Source: Planktothrix paucivesiculata PCC 9631
GTDB lineage: Bacteria > Cyanobacteriota > Cyanobacteriia > Cyanobacteriales > Microcoleaceae
DNA: 64,000 nucleotides
NCBI RefSeq assembly: GCF_900009265.2
Contig: NZ_LR735026.1
Coordinates: 546,498 to 610,497, forward strand
Direction: 5' to 3'
Shown here: positions 1-8,488 of the stretch, in pieces
How positions within the stretch are numbered: position 1 is the first letter of the stretch
Layout of the letters: each line of letters begins with the position of its first letter
Notes under the pieces: generated by a model
Told to the model about the DNA's origin: nothing
Seen by the model: only the letters and a program-made list of their open reading frames with translations
Databases searched by the model: none
Translations under genes and position numbers: made by a program

Positions 1-532
1 AAAAATTGCCCTCCCCCATGAACAGGTAATTTGTATTAGTGGGGATGGCAGTTTTCAAATGAATATGCAGGAATTGGGAACTATTTCTCAATACAATGTG
101 GGGATCAAAGTGATTATTTTAAATAATGGTTGGTTAGGCATGGTGCGCCAGTGGCAACATTTATTTTATGACGATCGCTATGAAGCCACTAATTTAGAAA
201 AAGGTAGTCCCAATTTTGCTAAATTAGCCGATGTTTATAATATTAGATCCCTGAATATTTCTCGACGGGAAGATTTGGCAAATGCGATCGCTGAATTATT
301 AACTTATGACGGCCCCATGTTATTAGATGTGCGCGTAACTCGCAATGAAGATTGTTTTCCCATGGTGGCTCCAGGTCATGGTAACGATGATATGATGGGT
401 TTAAAATCGACAATTACTCCAACAAATCCTCAAGTATTAGCCTGTCCAAGTTGTGGCACACTCAATCCAATTAATCACAAATGTTGTTCAGAATGTGGAG
501 TACAATTAACGACAGATTTCGTGTTAGCTTAG
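1..532 (+). CDS. Acetolactate synthase-like TPP enzyme, 3' part, with C-terminal zinc ribbon
   Basis: The reading frame is open from the left edge, so the gene starts outside the window. The visible part is the C-terminal pyrophosphate-binding domain of a thiamine-diphosphate enzyme: GDGSFQMNMQEL followed by LNN is the GDG...NN cofactor and Mg motif, and FPMVAPGHGNDDMMG matches the tail of acetolactate synthase large subunits (branched-chain amino acid synthesis). Odd: after that tail the frame continues about 40 residues into two CxxC pairs (CPSCG and CSECG), a small zinc-ribbon module not usual in IlvB. It may be a paralogue with another substrate. The TPP-enzyme class is secure. The exact substrate is not. 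Confidence 0.75.
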   Translation, partial: KIALPHEQVICISGDGSFQMNMQELGTISQYNVGIKVIILNNGWLGMVRQWQHLFYDDRYEATNLEKGSPNFAKLADVYNIRSLNISRREDLANAIAELLTYDGPMLLDVRVTRNEDCFPMVAPGHGNDDMMGLKSTITPTNPQVLACPSCGTLNPINHKCCSECGVQLTTDFVLA

Positions 533-571
533 ATCCTATAGAAATAGAACCCCTTATTAAACTTAAAAACC

Positions 572-2101
572 ATGTTAGCCAGGGTTTGGAGTGCCTCTAT
601 TGTTGGAATTGATGCGGTTAAAGTCGGGGTGGAAGTTGATATTTCCGGGGGACTGCCTAAAATTATGGTTTTGGGACTTCCCGATGCGGCGGTTCAGGAA
701 TCACGAGAACGGGTAAAAGCGACTTTAAAAAATGCCGGATACGCCTTCCCGATGCGAAATATTGTAATTAATTTAACTCCGGCGGATTTACGCAAAGAAG
801 GGCCGAGTTTTGACCTACCAATTAGTCTTGGGATTTTAGCCGCATCGGAACAAATTAAGGCTGATTTATTAGGGGATTTTTTATTTTTAGGAGAGGTGAG
901 TTTAGACGGTGGATTAAGACCCGTTGCCGGGGTACTTCCGATCGCCGTAGCAGCCCAAAAAATGGGAATTACCGGGTTAGTTGTTCCTGAAGATAATGTT
1001 CAAGAAGCGGCCGTTGTTCAGGGATTATCGGTTTATGGATTTAAAAGTTTATTAGATGTAACCGATTTTTTAAATCATCCCAGTGCTTATCAACCTGTTC
1101 AATTAACCGCCAGGGATTTATTATCTCAAAAAACAACAATTGGCTTAGATTTAAGTGAAGTTAAAGGACAAGCCCACGGGAGACGGGCGTTAGAAATTGC
1201 CGCCACCGGAGGACATAATTTAATTTTTGTCGGGCCACCTGGCAGTGGAAAAACCATGTTAGCCCGGCGTTTACCCGGAATTTTACCCCCGTTAAGTTTT
1301 GAAGAATCCTTAGAAGTGACTCGGATTTATTCGGTGGCGGGGCTATTAAAAAATCGGGGAACTTTAGTTAGCGATCGCCCCTTTAGAAGTCCCCATCATT
1401 CCGCTTCTGGCCCGGCTTTAGTTGGGGGAGGAACCTATCCGAAACCAGGGGAAATTTCTTTAGCTCACAGGGGTATTTTGTTCGCCGATGAATTAACTGA
1501 ATTTAAACGGGATGTTTTAGAGTTTTTAAGACAACCTTTAGAAGATGGATTTGTAACGGTTTCTCGTACCAAACAATCGGTAATTTTTCCGGCTAAATTT
1601 ACCTTAGTCGCGAGTACCAATCCCTGTCCCTGTGGCTATTATGGGGATACTATTCAACCCTGTACCTGTTCGCCACGTCAACGAGAACAATATTGGGCAA
1701 AATTATCTGGGCCTTTGATGGATCGGATTGATTTACAAGTGGCGGTTAATCGATTAAAACCCGAGGAAATTTTACAACAATCTCAAGGAGAAAATTCTGC
1801 TAATATTCGACAACGAGTCATCACAGCCCGGGAACGCACCCGCCAACGATTTGAAGATGAACCCCAGTTAAAATCAAATGCGGAAATGCAGAGTCGCCAT
1901 ATTCAAAAATGGTGTCAATTAGATACGGTGGGACAGAGTTTATTAGAAAATGCGATTAGGAAATTAGGGCTATCAGCAAGGGCAAGCGATCGGATTTTAA
2001 AAGTCGGTCGAACTATTGCTGATTTATCGGGGGAAGATAATATTAAACCCGCCCATATTGCCGAGGCAATTCAATACCGAACCATTGACCGAATGCAGTA
2101 A
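572..2101 (+). CDS. YifB/ComM family Mg-chelatase-like AAA ATPase
   Basis: A 509-residue, full-length member of the YifB/ComM family. The N-terminal third is the Lon-protease-like fold (GPSFDLPISLGILAAS near residues 75-90). The centre is a Mg-chelatase-type AAA+ module with Walker A GPPGSGKT at about 221, the GEISLAHRGILFADEL Walker B region, and the Cys cluster NPCPCGYYGD/CTCSP. The C-terminal helical domain includes LSARASDRILKVGRTIADL. In naturally transformable bacteria ComM is a helicase that extends recombining DNA branches. A role in competence or recombination here is by homology. It starts 40 bp after the TPP-enzyme gene on the same strand. Confidence 0.9.
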   Translation: MLARVWSASIVGIDAVKVGVEVDISGGLPKIMVLGLPDAAVQESRERVKATLKNAGYAFPMRNIVINLTPADLRKEGPSFDLPISLGILAASEQIKADLLGDFLFLGEVSLDGGLRPVAGVLPIAVAAQKMGITGLVVPEDNVQEAAVVQGLSVYGFKSLLDVTDFLNHPSAYQPVQLTARDLLSQKTTIGLDLSEVKGQAHGRRALEIAATGGHNLIFVGPPGSGKTMLARRLPGILPPLSFEESLEVTRIYSVAGLLKNRGTLVSDRPFRSPHHSASGPALVGGGTYPKPGEISLAHRGILFADELTEFKRDVLEFLRQPLEDGFVTVSRTKQSVIFPAKFTLVASTNPCPCGYYGDTIQPCTCSPRQREQYWAKLSGPLMDRIDLQVAVNRLKPEEILQQSQGENSANIRQRVITARERTRQRFEDEPQLKSNAEMQSRHIQKWCQLDTVGQSLLENAIRKLGLSARASDRILKVGRTIADLSGEDNIKPAHIAEAIQYRTIDRMQ

Positions 2102-2145
2102 ATTTTAATTTCGGTTTTACTGATCTTTGAGTAAGTGTGGATAGT

Positions 2146-2922
2146 TCACGCTTCTTTGACAAATCTAATAATTTCTCTAACATGATTGAGAAATTGTCCA
2201 TCGGTGGTTAATTGGGCGATCGCATTTTTGGCTTCTTTTTCTAATCGTTCATGTTCGGATAAATTAGTGGCTTTTAAGGTTTCTAAATCCGCCGTTAATC
2301 GGGTTAAATCTTGACGGGTTGCTTGCCATCGTTGTTCCTGTTGAGAGGCCCAAGAATCCGCATATTTGAGGTTTAATTGGCGTTGTAATTCTTTCAAGGT
2401 TAATTCCACCGTTTCAAAGCGATTTCGCAGTTCTACCACGTCCTCACGGGGATAGGATATTTGACGCCGAACCATCGCTAATCGCATAGATAAATATTGG
2501 TAAGCCCGCACCGATGGCCGTACAATTGTTAATAATAAAGCTGCCCCCGCACCCCAATAACCCACCAAACTAATTCCCGACCAAGCTAACCCATAAAGTC
2601 CTAAAGTAGATATCAAATGTAAACCCAAAGCCACCCCCAGGGAACGTCGGCTTAACCGAGTCACATATTCCACTTGTTTGGGTTCAACGGGAATCCCTTT
2701 TTTTTTCGATTCTTCTGCTTCGGCTAAAACTTCTTTAGCTTCAAAATGAATAGTCCAGGGAACAGTTACAATTAATAGTAACCACCAAAAAATCGCACAA
2801 GCAATCAACCAATCTAAAAAGGTTCCTGCCGAAATTTGCAACCATTGTAGCAGACTAAATAGGATTAACAAAAGGAGAGTTGATCCCAAACCAAAAAAAC
2901 CATAATTAAACTGTATTCTCAT
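2146..2922 (-). CDS. Hypothetical membrane protein with C-terminal coiled coil
   Basis: A 258-residue protein I do not recognise by name. Two hydrophobic segments lie near the N-terminus (about 10-30 and 36-56) and a second pair at about 92-112 and 118-136. A basic/acidic linker (EAEESKKKGIPVEPKQ) separates the pairs. Residues 160-245 are rich in heptads of Leu/Glu/Gln/Arg and predict a coiled coil on the cytosolic side. It stands alone, convergent with the ComM-like gene and divergent from the SUMT-HemD gene. Probably a conserved cyanobacterial membrane protein. Function unknown. Confidence 0.6.
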   Translation of the reverse strand: MRIQFNYGFFGLGSTLLLLILFSLLQWLQISAGTFLDWLIACAIFWWLLLIVTVPWTIHFEAKEVLAEAEESKKKGIPVEPKQVEYVTRLSRRSLGVALGLHLISTLGLYGLAWSGISLVGYWGAGAALLLTIVRPSVRAYQYLSMRLAMVRRQISYPREDVVELRNRFETVELTLKELQRQLNLKYADSWASQQEQRWQATRQDLTRLTADLETLKATNLSEHERLEKEAKNAIAQLTTDGQFLNHVREIIRFVKEA

Positions 2923-3117
2923 GACGATTAATCCTCATTAATGACAGGTCAAATTGAGCAATATCTATTAAAAAATCCGATTTCCCTGCTGCCTTTTAAT
3001 CCCGATTATGGAAAAAAATATTCAGATTGCGATCGCCTCTGTGACACTTCTTAAAGTTTCACACGCTGAAATTAGGATAAAATTAGATTGTCACCTTAAT
3101 TTTTATGAAATTAATTA

Positions 3118-4716
3118 ATGATTAACCCAACTGGAAAAGTTTATTTAATCGGGGCTGGGCTAGGGGAAATTGCCTATCTTACCCTACAAGCCCAACAGTT
3201 ACTTTCCCAAGCGGAAGTGCTGATTTATGATGCTTTAGTTGATGATTCTATTTTAACCTTAATCCCGAAAAATTGCTTAAAATTAGAAGTCGGAAAACGC
3301 GGCGGAAAACCCAGCACTCTCCAGACAGAAATTAATCAATTATTGGTTAAATATTGCCAAGAAGGAAAACAAGTTATCCGTTTAAAAGGAGGCGATCCTT
3401 TTATTTTTGGACGCACAACTTCAGAAATTCAAGCCCTAATTGAATCGGAATGCAAATTTGCAGTTATCCCCGGACTTTCTTCGGCTTTAGCGGCTCCAAC
3501 CCTCGCCCATATTCCCCTGACTGACCCGGTAATGAGTCGTTGTTTTGCCGTCCTAACTGCCCATGATTTAGAAGCCTTGGATTGGCAAATTGTTTCCCAG
3601 ATAGAAACCCTAGTTATTCTAATGGGAGGACGGAATTTAGCCGAAATTGTTCATCAACTCTTACGCCATGAACGCCTCCCTCAAACCCCTATTGCGATTA
3701 TTCAATCGGGCGGTTGTTCACAACAAAAAGTTTGGGTTGGCACATTAAATGATATTGTAGAAATAACAGTGAATCAATCCCTATCTCCCTGTGTAATTGT
3801 GGTGGGTGAAGTTGTCCGTTTACGGGATTTTATCAACCCAGACCAACACCCTTGGCAACAGGAAAAACAGCCTCAAAATTCTATTTTAAATTCGGCTACT
3901 ATGAACCAACCCCTATTCGGTAAAACTATATTAGTGACTCGTTCTGTAGAACAATCAAGTCTCCAAAGTGACTTGTTAAAAGCTCAAGGAGCAATTGTTA
4001 TTGAAATGCCTGCTTTAGTCATTACACCTCCGTTGAGTTGGGAGAGTTTAGATCAGGCTATTGTACAATTAGAAAATAGTTTTGATTGGTTGATTTTGAC
4101 TTCTTCTAATGGAGTAGAATACTTTTTTAATCGTTTGATTACTCTAGGAAAAGATACCCGGAGTTTAGGTCAAACTAAAATTGCCGTAGTCGGTAAAAAA
4201 ACCGCCGCTAGTTTACAAAAACTTTGTTTAAAACCTGATTTTATTCCGCCGGATTTTATTGCGGATTCCCTAGTTGAACATTTCCCAGAGTCCCTAGAAG
4301 GAAAAAGAATTTTATTCCCCCGAGTTGAAACCGGAGGACGGGAAATTTTAGTACAGGAATTAACAGCAAAAGGAGCAATCATAACAGAAGTTGCCGCCTA
4401 TGAATCCGGTTGTCCTGAGAGTATTTCACCTGAAGTTTTAGAATCTTTACAGGGTAAAAAAATTGATGTGATTACTTTTGCCAGTTCTAAAACCGTTAAA
4501 AATTTCTGTCAACTGATTCAAGCCCTACCGGAAAAAGTTTTAACCCCGGATTATTTAGATACAATTTGTATTGCTTCGATTGGCCCCCAAACCTCTAAAA
4601 GCTGCATGAATCTTTTGGGACGGGTAGACATCGAAGCGCGAGAATATACTTTAGAAGGATTAACTCAAGTTATTATTAATCACTTGTCCCTATTTCAATT
4701 AAAATTGACTGATTAG
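3118..4716 (+). CDS. Uroporphyrinogen-III C-methyltransferase / uroporphyrinogen-III synthase fusion (CobA-HemD)
   Basis: A 532-residue two-domain protein. Residues 1-245 are a tetrapyrrole methyltransferase (SUMT) that would convert uroporphyrinogen III to precorrin-2 for siroheme/B12, with GGDPFIFGR and PGLSSALAAP typical. After a Gln/Pro linker, residues about 265-525 are uroporphyrinogen-III synthase (HemD), with LVTRS...L, FDWLILTSSNGVEYFF, ITFASSKTVKNF and IASIGPQTS. Fusing consecutive pathway steps is known in several bacteria. Odd: the SUMT glycine loop, usually GAGPGDPxLLTL, reads GAGLGEIAYLTL, and PLTHR reads PLTDP. The methyltransferase half is therefore divergent and may be impaired or specialised. 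Confidence 0.82.
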   Translation: MINPTGKVYLIGAGLGEIAYLTLQAQQLLSQAEVLIYDALVDDSILTLIPKNCLKLEVGKRGGKPSTLQTEINQLLVKYCQEGKQVIRLKGGDPFIFGRTTSEIQALIESECKFAVIPGLSSALAAPTLAHIPLTDPVMSRCFAVLTAHDLEALDWQIVSQIETLVILMGGRNLAEIVHQLLRHERLPQTPIAIIQSGGCSQQKVWVGTLNDIVEITVNQSLSPCVIVVGEVVRLRDFINPDQHPWQQEKQPQNSILNSATMNQPLFGKTILVTRSVEQSSLQSDLLKAQGAIVIEMPALVITPPLSWESLDQAIVQLENSFDWLILTSSNGVEYFFNRLITLGKDTRSLGQTKIAVVGKKTAASLQKLCLKPDFIPPDFIADSLVEHFPESLEGKRILFPRVETGGREILVQELTAKGAIITEVAAYESGCPESISPEVLESLQGKKIDVITFASSKTVKNFCQLIQALPEKVLTPDYLDTICIASIGPQTSKSCMNLLGRVDIEAREYTLEGLTQVIINHLSLFQLKLTD

Positions 4717-4818
4717 TCGTTAATTCCTGTTGAGTAATTCCACTTTTGAGACAAATTAGGATAAAATAGTTTTCAGAAGTTTGTAGAATGATAGATCTAT
4801 TAGAGAATAGCTACTTAT

Positions 4819-5052
4819 ATGAAATATCTCAATATACAGGAAATTGATCTCTCCCTAAATGCGATTGTTGACGAGGTTACAACAAACCAATCTGAAGTTG
4901 TAATTACTCGCGATGGTTTACCCATTGTTAGAATTGTCCCCTGTCAAACTACACCGATAACAAAACATTACCCACTCAGGGGAAAAGCAATTACTATTGC
5001 CAGTGATTTTGATGAACCTATGCCTAAGCTTTGGGAAGCATTAGGGGAATGA
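4819..5052 (+). CDS. Phd/YefM-type antitoxin
   Basis: A 77-residue protein starting MKYLNIQEIDLSLNAIVDEV and containing VVITRDGLPIVRIVP, the usual N-terminal DNA-binding fold of Phd/YefM antitoxins. The C-terminal tail (GDFDEPMPKLWEALGE-like) is the kind that wraps a PIN toxin. It overlaps the next frame by ATGA, the normal coupling to a VapC gene. The toxin here is truncated (next entry), so this antitoxin appears to be orphaned. Confidence 0.75.
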   Translation: MKYLNIQEIDLSLNAIVDEVTTNQSEVVITRDGLPIVRIVPCQTTPITKHYPLRGKAITIASDFDEPMPKLWEALGE

Positions 5053-5189
5053 TTTTACTTGATACTCACGTTTGGTTATGGTTGCTTCATGATCCCAGTC
5101 AACTGTCGGAATCAGCACAAGCAATTATTGAGAGTGACTTGCAAGCTCGTCTTATTTGGATTAACTTAAGATATAAGTCAGAAAAATGA
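5049..5189 (+). pseudogene. Truncated VapC-type PIN toxin
   Basis: The frame overlaps the antitoxin stop by ATGA and encodes MILLDTHVWLWLLHDPSQLS followed by a short helix. This is the classic PIN N-terminus, with the first acidic metal ligand in LLDTH. It ends after 46 codons, whereas VapC proteins run to about 125-140 residues. The last 10-12 residues look unrelated, and no continuation is visible before the next gene at 5312. The remaining PIN acidic residues are therefore missing and the toxin should be inactive. Confidence 0.7.
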
Positions 5190-5311
5190 TGAACAAAATT
5201 TAGTCAATTTACGTCTATAAATAATATTGTCCTCTTGCTGATTTTTTCTGAAATTTTTTAAAGGTAATGGATAATGGAAAATCAAGCCCATTCATACGGA
5301 GGAGTTGCATC

Positions 5312-6499
5312 ATGGGTTTAGGGTCATGGAATTCTGACTCCTTTCTTTATCTGCTCACGGGCACAGCAACGGTTGTCACCCTGGTGGTAAGTCAATCTAC
5401 AATTGTCCTGGCAAAAACGGCGCAACAGGTGGCAGAAATTGCCGAACCGATTACCGTGCAAATTAACAGTCCGTTAGGAGATGGGTCTGGGGTAATTATT
5501 GCTAAAAATGGCAAGGTTTATACGGTTTTGACGGTGAATCATGTTGTAGAAGATCCAAATGTTAAATATAGTGTGCGAACTTCCGATGGAAATAGTCATC
5601 CGCAGATAAAAATTGTTCGGTTACAAAATGATGATCAAGAACCGGATTTAGCTATTATTCAATTTGAAAGTTCTCAAAACTATCCCATTGCCACATTAGG
5701 TAATTCTGAACAAGCGGTTATTGGCGCTCAAATTTATGTTTATGGATATCCCGCAACTGGGGGATTAACCGGAGTGGAAAGAGAACCCGAATTATCGCCA
5801 GGATTGGTTACCAGTCGCCCGAAAAGTCGTCCAGAAGGCTATAATTTACGCTATCAAGCGGTTACTTGGAGTGGCATGAGTGGGGGGCCGGTTTTTGATT
5901 CTGAAGCCCGGGTGGTGGGCCTACATGGACAGGGGGAATTTGGCTTTGCTCAAACGAGTTCCGGTGATGTGGCTCCCATTAAAACGGGATTCAATGCGGC
6001 AGTTCCGATTAATTTATTTATTGTAAAATTATTAGAAACGGGCTTAAAATCATCGGATTTAGTTATTGATGAAAAACTCCCAGAAGCCAACCCGGTTTCC
6101 TTGGATTTTCCGCGAACCTATCAGGCGTTTTATTTTCAAGGGTTAACTTTATTAGACCAAGGAGAAACCTGGGATGCGATTGATGCTTTTAATCAAGCCA
6201 TTGAATTAAATCCGAACAATCCCGAAGCCTATTTTAATCGGGGAATTGCACGGACTCTTTTAGCCGCTAATATTGGTGAACCCACTCGCGCCCCTAATCC
6301 AATTGAGGATTATACCGAAGCCATTCGTTTAAATCCTGGTTTTGCTGATGCCTATTATAATCGAGCTTTAGCCTATCTGAAATTGAAGAATAAAATTAAC
6401 GCTAGATCTGATTTTCAAAAAGCGGCGGAACTCTATGATAAATTAGGTCGGAAAGCAGCCCATCAAGAGGTGTTAAATCGTCTCCAAGAACTTGAATAA
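5312..6499 (+). CDS. Secreted trypsin-like serine protease with TPR repeats
   Basis: I chose the ATG at 5312 because GGAGGAG sits 7 bases upstream, and the protein then begins with a good export signal (hydrophobic run FLYLLTGTATVVTLVVSQS, ending near VLAKTA). An in-frame ATG lies at 5267. The protease domain has the triad His in TVNHVVED, Asp in EPDLAIIQF and Ser in GMSGGPVFD. Residues after about 265 form two to three tetratricopeptide repeats (AIDAFNQAIELNPNNPEAYFNRG, and a second copy ending in FADAYYNRALAYLKL). It should act in the periplasm as a protease or protease-like scaffold. Substrate unknown. Confidence 0.82.
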   Translation: MGLGSWNSDSFLYLLTGTATVVTLVVSQSTIVLAKTAQQVAEIAEPITVQINSPLGDGSGVIIAKNGKVYTVLTVNHVVEDPNVKYSVRTSDGNSHPQIKIVRLQNDDQEPDLAIIQFESSQNYPIATLGNSEQAVIGAQIYVYGYPATGGLTGVEREPELSPGLVTSRPKSRPEGYNLRYQAVTWSGMSGGPVFDSEARVVGLHGQGEFGFAQTSSGDVAPIKTGFNAAVPINLFIVKLLETGLKSSDLVIDEKLPEANPVSLDFPRTYQAFYFQGLTLLDQGETWDAIDAFNQAIELNPNNPEAYFNRGIARTLLAANIGEPTRAPNPIEDYTEAIRLNPGFADAYYNRALAYLKLKNKINARSDFQKAAELYDKLGRKAAHQEVLNRLQELE

Positions 6500-6694
6500 T
6501 TTACTTTGTTTTTTGGGTTCTATATGCCATTTTATTATCTCTATAGGGTATACTAAATTTATAGGCCGGAGGAAGGTAGATTTTCCTCCTGTGATGATGG
6601 GTTTGATAACCTAAAATTCTCCGTTATCTGACGCTAGGATGGTTAACGGTGGGATGTTCAATTAATAACTGATTCACTGAGAGAGGAAAAAAAC

Positions 6695-6877
6695 ATGGAT
6701 GCTAATACCATTAGGGAAAGAGTTGCTTTAATTGAAGGTAAACGGGAATCCCTCGTTAAGCTATTAGAAAAACCCAATTTAGGAACTCTGAGAATAGACG
6801 TTAATCAAGCATTAGAAGAAATTGACGAATTAATCGAAGAATTTAAGCGTACTTTTCCCAATCCTAATCATAGTTAA
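6695..6877 (+). CDS. Small conserved helical protein
   Basis: A 60-residue acidic protein, almost entirely charged helix (ERVALIEGKRESLVKLLEK, then VNQALEEIDELIEEFKRTF). GAGAGGAAAA lies upstream of the ATG as a ribosome binding site. I do not recognise a named family. Size, heptad-like spacing and clean start support a real gene. Function unknown. Confidence 0.5.
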   Translation: MDANTIRERVALIEGKRESLVKLLEKPNLGTLRIDVNQALEEIDELIEEFKRTFPNPNHS

Positions 6878-6985
6878 AGAGCAATTGCATTTTATAGGGA
6901 ATAGGCAATATCAAGACTTTCCTATTCCCTATTCCCGCTTTTAAAATTAAATTAGCATAGTAAGTATCCCATAACCTTAATAGTG

Positions 6986-7384
6986 ATGAGCTTAGAAATT
7001 ACAAAAATAGAAACTACAGTTTCTTCTGAATGGGCTGAACAACTCAATCAATTATCCCTAAAAACTGGACATTCCTTAGAAGAATTAATTCAAGAAGCAA
7101 TTGGTCAATATTTAGATAAAAGCAGCGTTTTTTTGAGTAGTGAGTCCGTCGATTTGGAATATTTTAATCTCCAAAAAGAGTTATTAAATTTGCAGCAAAA
7201 AGTTAAATCCTTAGAACCGTTATCGAATCAAGTAGCTAAACTAGAAGCTAAACTACTGGGGATTGAAAAAATCGTGATTCCTAAACCTTCTCTTTCGCCT
7301 AGTTCTAATTTTTCTAAACTTTTAACTGATGATAATGATCAAGATGAACCAGATGAAGTTCTAACGGATTTTTTAGTGGATTAA
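6986..7384 (+). CDS. Ribbon-helix-helix-like protein with coiled coil
   Basis: About 132 residues. The first 50 (VSSEWAEQLNQLSLKTGHSLEELIQEAIGQYL) have the pattern of a ribbon-helix-helix DNA-binding or antitoxin N-terminus. Residues 60-95 form a short leucine-rich coiled coil, and the acidic tail (TDDNDQDEPDEV) is probably disordered. The start is either GTG at 6983 or the adjacent ATG at 6986. No toxin partner is visible, since the next gene runs the other way. Possibly a regulator or orphan antitoxin. Confidence 0.5.
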   Translation: MSLEITKIETTVSSEWAEQLNQLSLKTGHSLEELIQEAIGQYLDKSSVFLSSESVDLEYFNLQKELLNLQQKVKSLEPLSNQVAKLEAKLLGIEKIVIPKPSLSPSSNFSKLLTDDNDQDEPDEVLTDFLVD

Positions 7385-7399
7385 ATTGATTTAGTCATA

Positions 7400-7418
7400 G
7401 CCCTAAAGGGCTTACTAC
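7400..7418. repeat. Small palindromic repeat (CCTAAAGG-CTTACTAC type)
   Basis: AGCCCTAAAGGGCT forms a perfect short hairpin followed by TACTAC. The same design, a palindrome with a TGAA/TAAA-type loop followed by (C)ACTAC, recurs at 19201, 19235, 52805, 55782 and 57583. This copy overlaps the stop of the DALR-domain gene. Confidence 0.6.
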
Positions 7419-8230
7419 AGGTCTAGGGGAGCCATAATTCCTAATTTTTCTTCTAATAAAATTTTTAGGAGAAATTGGGTAATAAAAATTAAACCCAGCC
7501 TAGCTTGAGCCAACTCGGGTTGATTTTGTTTGACTTCTCCCCAAATTTGACAATAACGATAAAATTGTTGGAAATGTTGGCTAAATTGTTCGGCAATTTT
7601 TTGCCAATTTTGAGGAATAGCAGAACAGAACAAAAGATCAACCAGATTCACAGATTGGGTCAGCAGTTGATATTCATAATTTTGGGTAAATTGTAGTTTT
7701 CCTTGGGGATTTAACCAGGGAATCGGGGGAGAATGGGGACTGATTTTTAAGGGTAATGTAGAAAATAAATTAGATGCTTCTAAAGTAATTAACTGATCGC
7801 GATCGCCTAAACGCAATAAGGAACAACAGCGAGCATGACTATATTGAATTAAAAATTGATCGGGCAGAATTTTTCGCTCCCCAATTGGCGTGGGTGTCCA
7901 TGGATACCGGATGATTTGTTCTAACCAAGCGGCAATTCCCACATCCGTGAACTCAAACTGCAACAGTCCCGAGGGTAATACCTGAATTGTGACCTCCGCT
8001 AATTTACCTAAGTGGAGGGTTGGGAACTTCAGACCGATGGACGTGGCCAGATCCAAAGGGGATTGATGCAAACGGCAGGCCAATTTCAGGGCGATCGCCG
8101 ATCCATAGATTACCCCAGTTTGATTTTTCATCCAATTTACGCGAATTTCCTGAGAGTCAGCCGTATCAATTCCTAAACAATCCAAGGTTTGTCTCAGTTG
8201 TGCCCTTAACCTATCTGCTAGAGTTAGCAT
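7415..8230 (-). CDS. Orphan DALR anticodon-binding domain protein (ArgS C-terminal-like)
   Basis: A 271-residue protein. The C-terminal half resembles the anticodon-binding domain of arginyl-tRNA synthetase: FLIQYSHARCCSLLRL matches the ArgS YVQYAHAR-type helix, and ELAQARLGLIFITQFLLKILLEEKLG followed by APLDL matches the ArgS C-terminus. The HIGH and KMSKS motifs of the catalytic domain are absent. The N-terminal 120 residues look like a divergent accessory domain. Possibly a tRNA-binding factor or a synthetase-derived regulator. A complete argS is expected elsewhere. Confidence 0.65.
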   Translation of the reverse strand: MLTLADRLRAQLRQTLDCLGIDTADSQEIRVNWMKNQTGVIYGSAIALKLACRLHQSPLDLATSIGLKFPTLHLGKLAEVTIQVLPSGLLQFEFTDVGIAAWLEQIIRYPWTPTPIGERKILPDQFLIQYSHARCCSLLRLGDRDQLITLEASNLFSTLPLKISPHSPPIPWLNPQGKLQFTQNYEYQLLTQSVNLVDLLFCSAIPQNWQKIAEQFSQHFQQFYRYCQIWGEVKQNQPELAQARLGLIFITQFLLKILLEEKLGIMAPLDL

Positions 8231-8488
8231 GAGTGCTCAAACGACCTTGCCAAGTTGCTCAAATCTGATATTATCAGCAGATTAGGTTAAGACATGACCA
8301 AAATTTTTTGAAATTTATTTTTGAAAAGAATTGATTATTGATTCCCAAAGGGATGTGTTTTTTGCTACATTGGTTAAAATGTCTCAAACCCATCTACTTC
8401 AAGCATCAAATACACCGTTTAACTCCTAGGTGTCTTAACCGCCCTCTTGCCTTTGATTTTGATTGAAAATTTTTAATGAGCCGATCTA

